Shown here: piece by piece, positions 62,312 to 64,000 of the stretch
How the letters are laid out: each line of letters starts with the position of its first letter
Numbering within the stretch: position 1 is the stretch's first letter
Origin: Pyropia yezoensis
Taxonomy: Eukaryota > Rhodophyta > Bangiophyceae > Bangiales > Bangiaceae
NCBI GenBank assembly: GCA_009829735.1
Contig: CM020618.1
Span: 35,812,894 to 35,876,893, forward strand
Length of the DNA: 64,000 nt
Direction: 5' to 3'
Program-made: the position numbers and the translations under genes
Notes under the pieces: generated by a model
Seen by the model: the letters and a program-made list of their open reading frames with translations, nothing else
The model's database searches: none
What the model was told of the DNA's origin: nothing

Positions 62312-63073
62312 CTATGGGGCCACAGCGTAAACAACCTGGCTCGGACAGGAATGGGTCCGCTCGCAGGTGTTTTGCTGCAGCCTGCAACAATAATCGAGCG
62401 ACAGCAACGCCGGGAAGAGGACCGACATGTCAAAGCACGCCGCAAAGCAGCACCGGTCGTTGTAGGACGACCAGTCTGCGCAGCAAGTCAGCGAGTTCGT
62501 GATGACAGTCGTATCGGACCAGGACCGCTGGTCAAGGCTCGGCGGTTCGTCACTGTCGGGTACAATGAGTTTGCTGGGCGCCAGGGCACAAAGGTAGTGT
62601 GGGTCGGCAAGGCTCAGCGCCGCGGCCACCTCCTCCAGATCCCCGGCGTAGATACCGGGGGGGGAGCGCCTTCCCGCCTTGCGCAGGATAGAAATGCCGG
62701 CTCTGAGCGTCGCCAGCCGCGCCGCCTTGTCCGCCTCGTCCGCGCAGTTGGCATGGACAAGCGCTCGCTTGGCCTTGACCAGCTGCCGGCGGGATCTCTT
62801 GCACTCAGAGGCGCTCAAGGGAACGAAGTCCTCCTGCCGGAGGGTCAGGGGCACACTCGCCGCCGAGGTAACCCTACCACCACGGCCGGCGGCGGCGGCA
62901 GCGGTGGCACCAGTCACCGAGGCAACCGCCGACACCATACGTGGGGGGTGAGGGCCGCCGGCGGGAACTGCCGACGCGGCAACGTCGGCCACCAATCCGG
63001 TAGCCACAGCCAAGAAAAGCACCAGCGACGTCGCCACCACTGCTCTGCACCCAGACACCATGGTCACGCCCAT
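62312..63073 (-). CDS. Small secreted or membrane protein, unknown
   Basis: From ATG at 63073 ([20 protein letters not shown]) a 253-residue protein opens with a hydrophobic N-terminus ([20 protein letters not shown]), a signal peptide or anchor. A Pro/Ala linker follows, then a charged helical segment ([20 protein letters not shown]) and [20 protein letters not shown]. The C-terminus is Cys-rich ([40 protein letters not shown]), suggesting disulfides in a secreted domain. I recognise no family. Composition and the lack of repeats support a real gene. Confidence 0.55.
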   Translation of the reverse strand: MGVTMVSGCRAVVATSLVLFLAVATGLVADVAASAVPAGGPHPPRMVSAVASVTGATAAAAAGRGGRVTSAASVPLTLRQEDFVPLSASECKRSRRQLVKAKRALVHANCADEADKAARLATLRAGISILRKAGRRSPPGIYAGDLEEVAAALSLADPHYLCALAPSKLIVPDSDEPPSLDQRSWSDTTVITNSLTCCADWSSYNDRCCFAACFDMSVLFPALLSLDYCCRLQQNTCERTHSCPSQVVYAVAP

Positions 63074-63094
63074 GATTAAGGATGCCGCCAGCAA

Positions 63095-64000
63095 AACACA
63101 AAGGCGGTTAGTGGGCGGTTAGGATGGGGGTGGTGAAGACAATAGGGCGGCCTCTGACGGGCGGGATGGTTGCCTGAGCGATGCGAACCGTGTGTTCCCT
63201 CGTGGGCTGACCCGCGCTTTAGAGCAGCAAGCCGCCGGCCAAACCGTCATGACAGTCCATCGAGGCGGCCACCTCCCACCGGGCGGGGCACCCCCTTCCC
63301 CCCACCACCACGGCGACCCCGGCGGGCGGTCGCCGGCGGGCGTCGCGGGCGTCACCACATGCCCCCGCGATGGCGGGAGGGCATACCCAAGTGGCCCGCC
63401 GTCTGCAGGTCAGCTGCTCCCACGCTGGAGGGGTGAAGCGTGTCGTGGCGGCGGCCGGGGCGGCCAGCGGGCGGCTTCACCCCCCCCCTTCCCCTTCTAC
63501 GGCTGTCGTGGCCAGCTCTGGGGAGCGACTGCACCCGGTTGCCAAGAGAGGGCGCCGCTGCCCCCCCCCCCACCCCCCACCCCCACCCCCCACCCATGCC
63601 CGCGAGGAAACGTCGCGACCCTGCGACGCGTCACGTGCTCCGGGGCGCCAGCTAATTCGGTGGCGACGAGACGACGGCGGAGGCATGGCCGTGCAACCAT
63701 AAAGCCGCGGCGGCACGTGGTATGTCCGTCGGAGTACTGCTGGTCACCAATAGTTGGGGCGGGAGAGTTGCGTGGCACTCGTGCCAGCAGCTAATGGCGG
63801 GCGGTGGGAGGGCACTCATGCGGCCGCAGATGGCGCGGTGGAGAGTCGGGTGTCGGTGACCGTGGACAATATGACCCTCATTGGAGAGCGTGATGGGTGA
63901 CCATCCTCCTCCCCCGTCTGAATGTCAATGCATAGAAGTTGCTCAGCGGTGGTGCCTGCGGAGATACTGTGGACAGTGCGGCTGTTGGTTGCTGTGTGGG
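63095..64000. other. Intergenic to window end
   Basis: Short composition-driven frames only, a C run near 63561-63595, and no motif that I can support. Confidence 0.4.

Overview
The window looks like nuclear DNA of a high-GC, intron-poor eukaryote. A bangiophyte red alga (the Porphyra/Pyropia type) is my best guess; this is inference from base composition, long G/C homopolymers, short sparse introns and gene content, not a database match. All three introns I can place confidently begin with GTACGT.

Host genes are spaced out: a polyQ/Gly-rich protein running off the left edge (1-1736, minus); a UDP-glucose 4,6-dehydratase-like epimerase (28660-30348, plus); a TFIIIC subunit 5 (tau95/GTF3C5) homologue (31550-35176, plus); a DUF1279/FAM210-type protein (35803-36441, minus); a secreted alpha/beta hydrolase (44673-46103, minus); a four-TM protein with a C-terminal UBA-like domain (47675-48865, plus); a nucleotide-sugar transporter with one intron (58348-59939, plus); a plastid-type cyclophilin with three exons (60687-61850, minus); and a small secreted or membrane protein (62312-63073, minus).

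Much of the rest is mobile or repetitive. From 5.8 to 13.1 kb lies a satellite field: a 31-bp minisatellite (GGTGGCCTGCCGGC core) present in both orientations, a ~160-bp GC-rich repeat, and a 1.6-kb tandem duplication containing both. From 15921 to 24530 lies a minus-strand Ty3/gypsy chromovirus-type retrotransposon with identical 126-bp terminal repeats. It has gag with a zinc knuckle, then protease, RT, RNase H, integrase and chromodomain, broken by several stops and shifts, and it carries a long antisense ORF with an Arg/Ser-rich tail. A complete CACTA (En/Spm) transposon occupies 37543-44105, with 30-bp perfect TIRs starting CCCTACAAGAAA, a 3-bp ACG target duplication, a Tnp2-type transposase and a second intron-containing gene. 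Several small foldback/MITE-like elements lie at 44.3, 49.3 and 57.4 kb. The stretch 49.7-56.4 kb holds unexplained, broken coding fragments.

The most interesting locus is 24531-28240. Directly beside the retrotransposon is a gene of the Fanzor/TnpB (OrfB) family, the eukaryotic RNA-guided DNA nucleases. It shows RuvC-I (GVDPGVND), a zinc ribbon (QTCADC ... CVNHDC) and RuvC-III (NRDKNAARSI), preceded by two CCHC zinc knuckles and followed by a Gly-rich tail. Just after its stop codon are two compact hairpins in the position where a guide (omega) RNA would be expected. The copy is interrupted by at least one in-frame stop and a frame change, so it may be decayed or may need splicing.

Many conserved genes appear to change frame exactly at G/C homopolymers. 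Those breaks could be sequence errors and should be read with caution.
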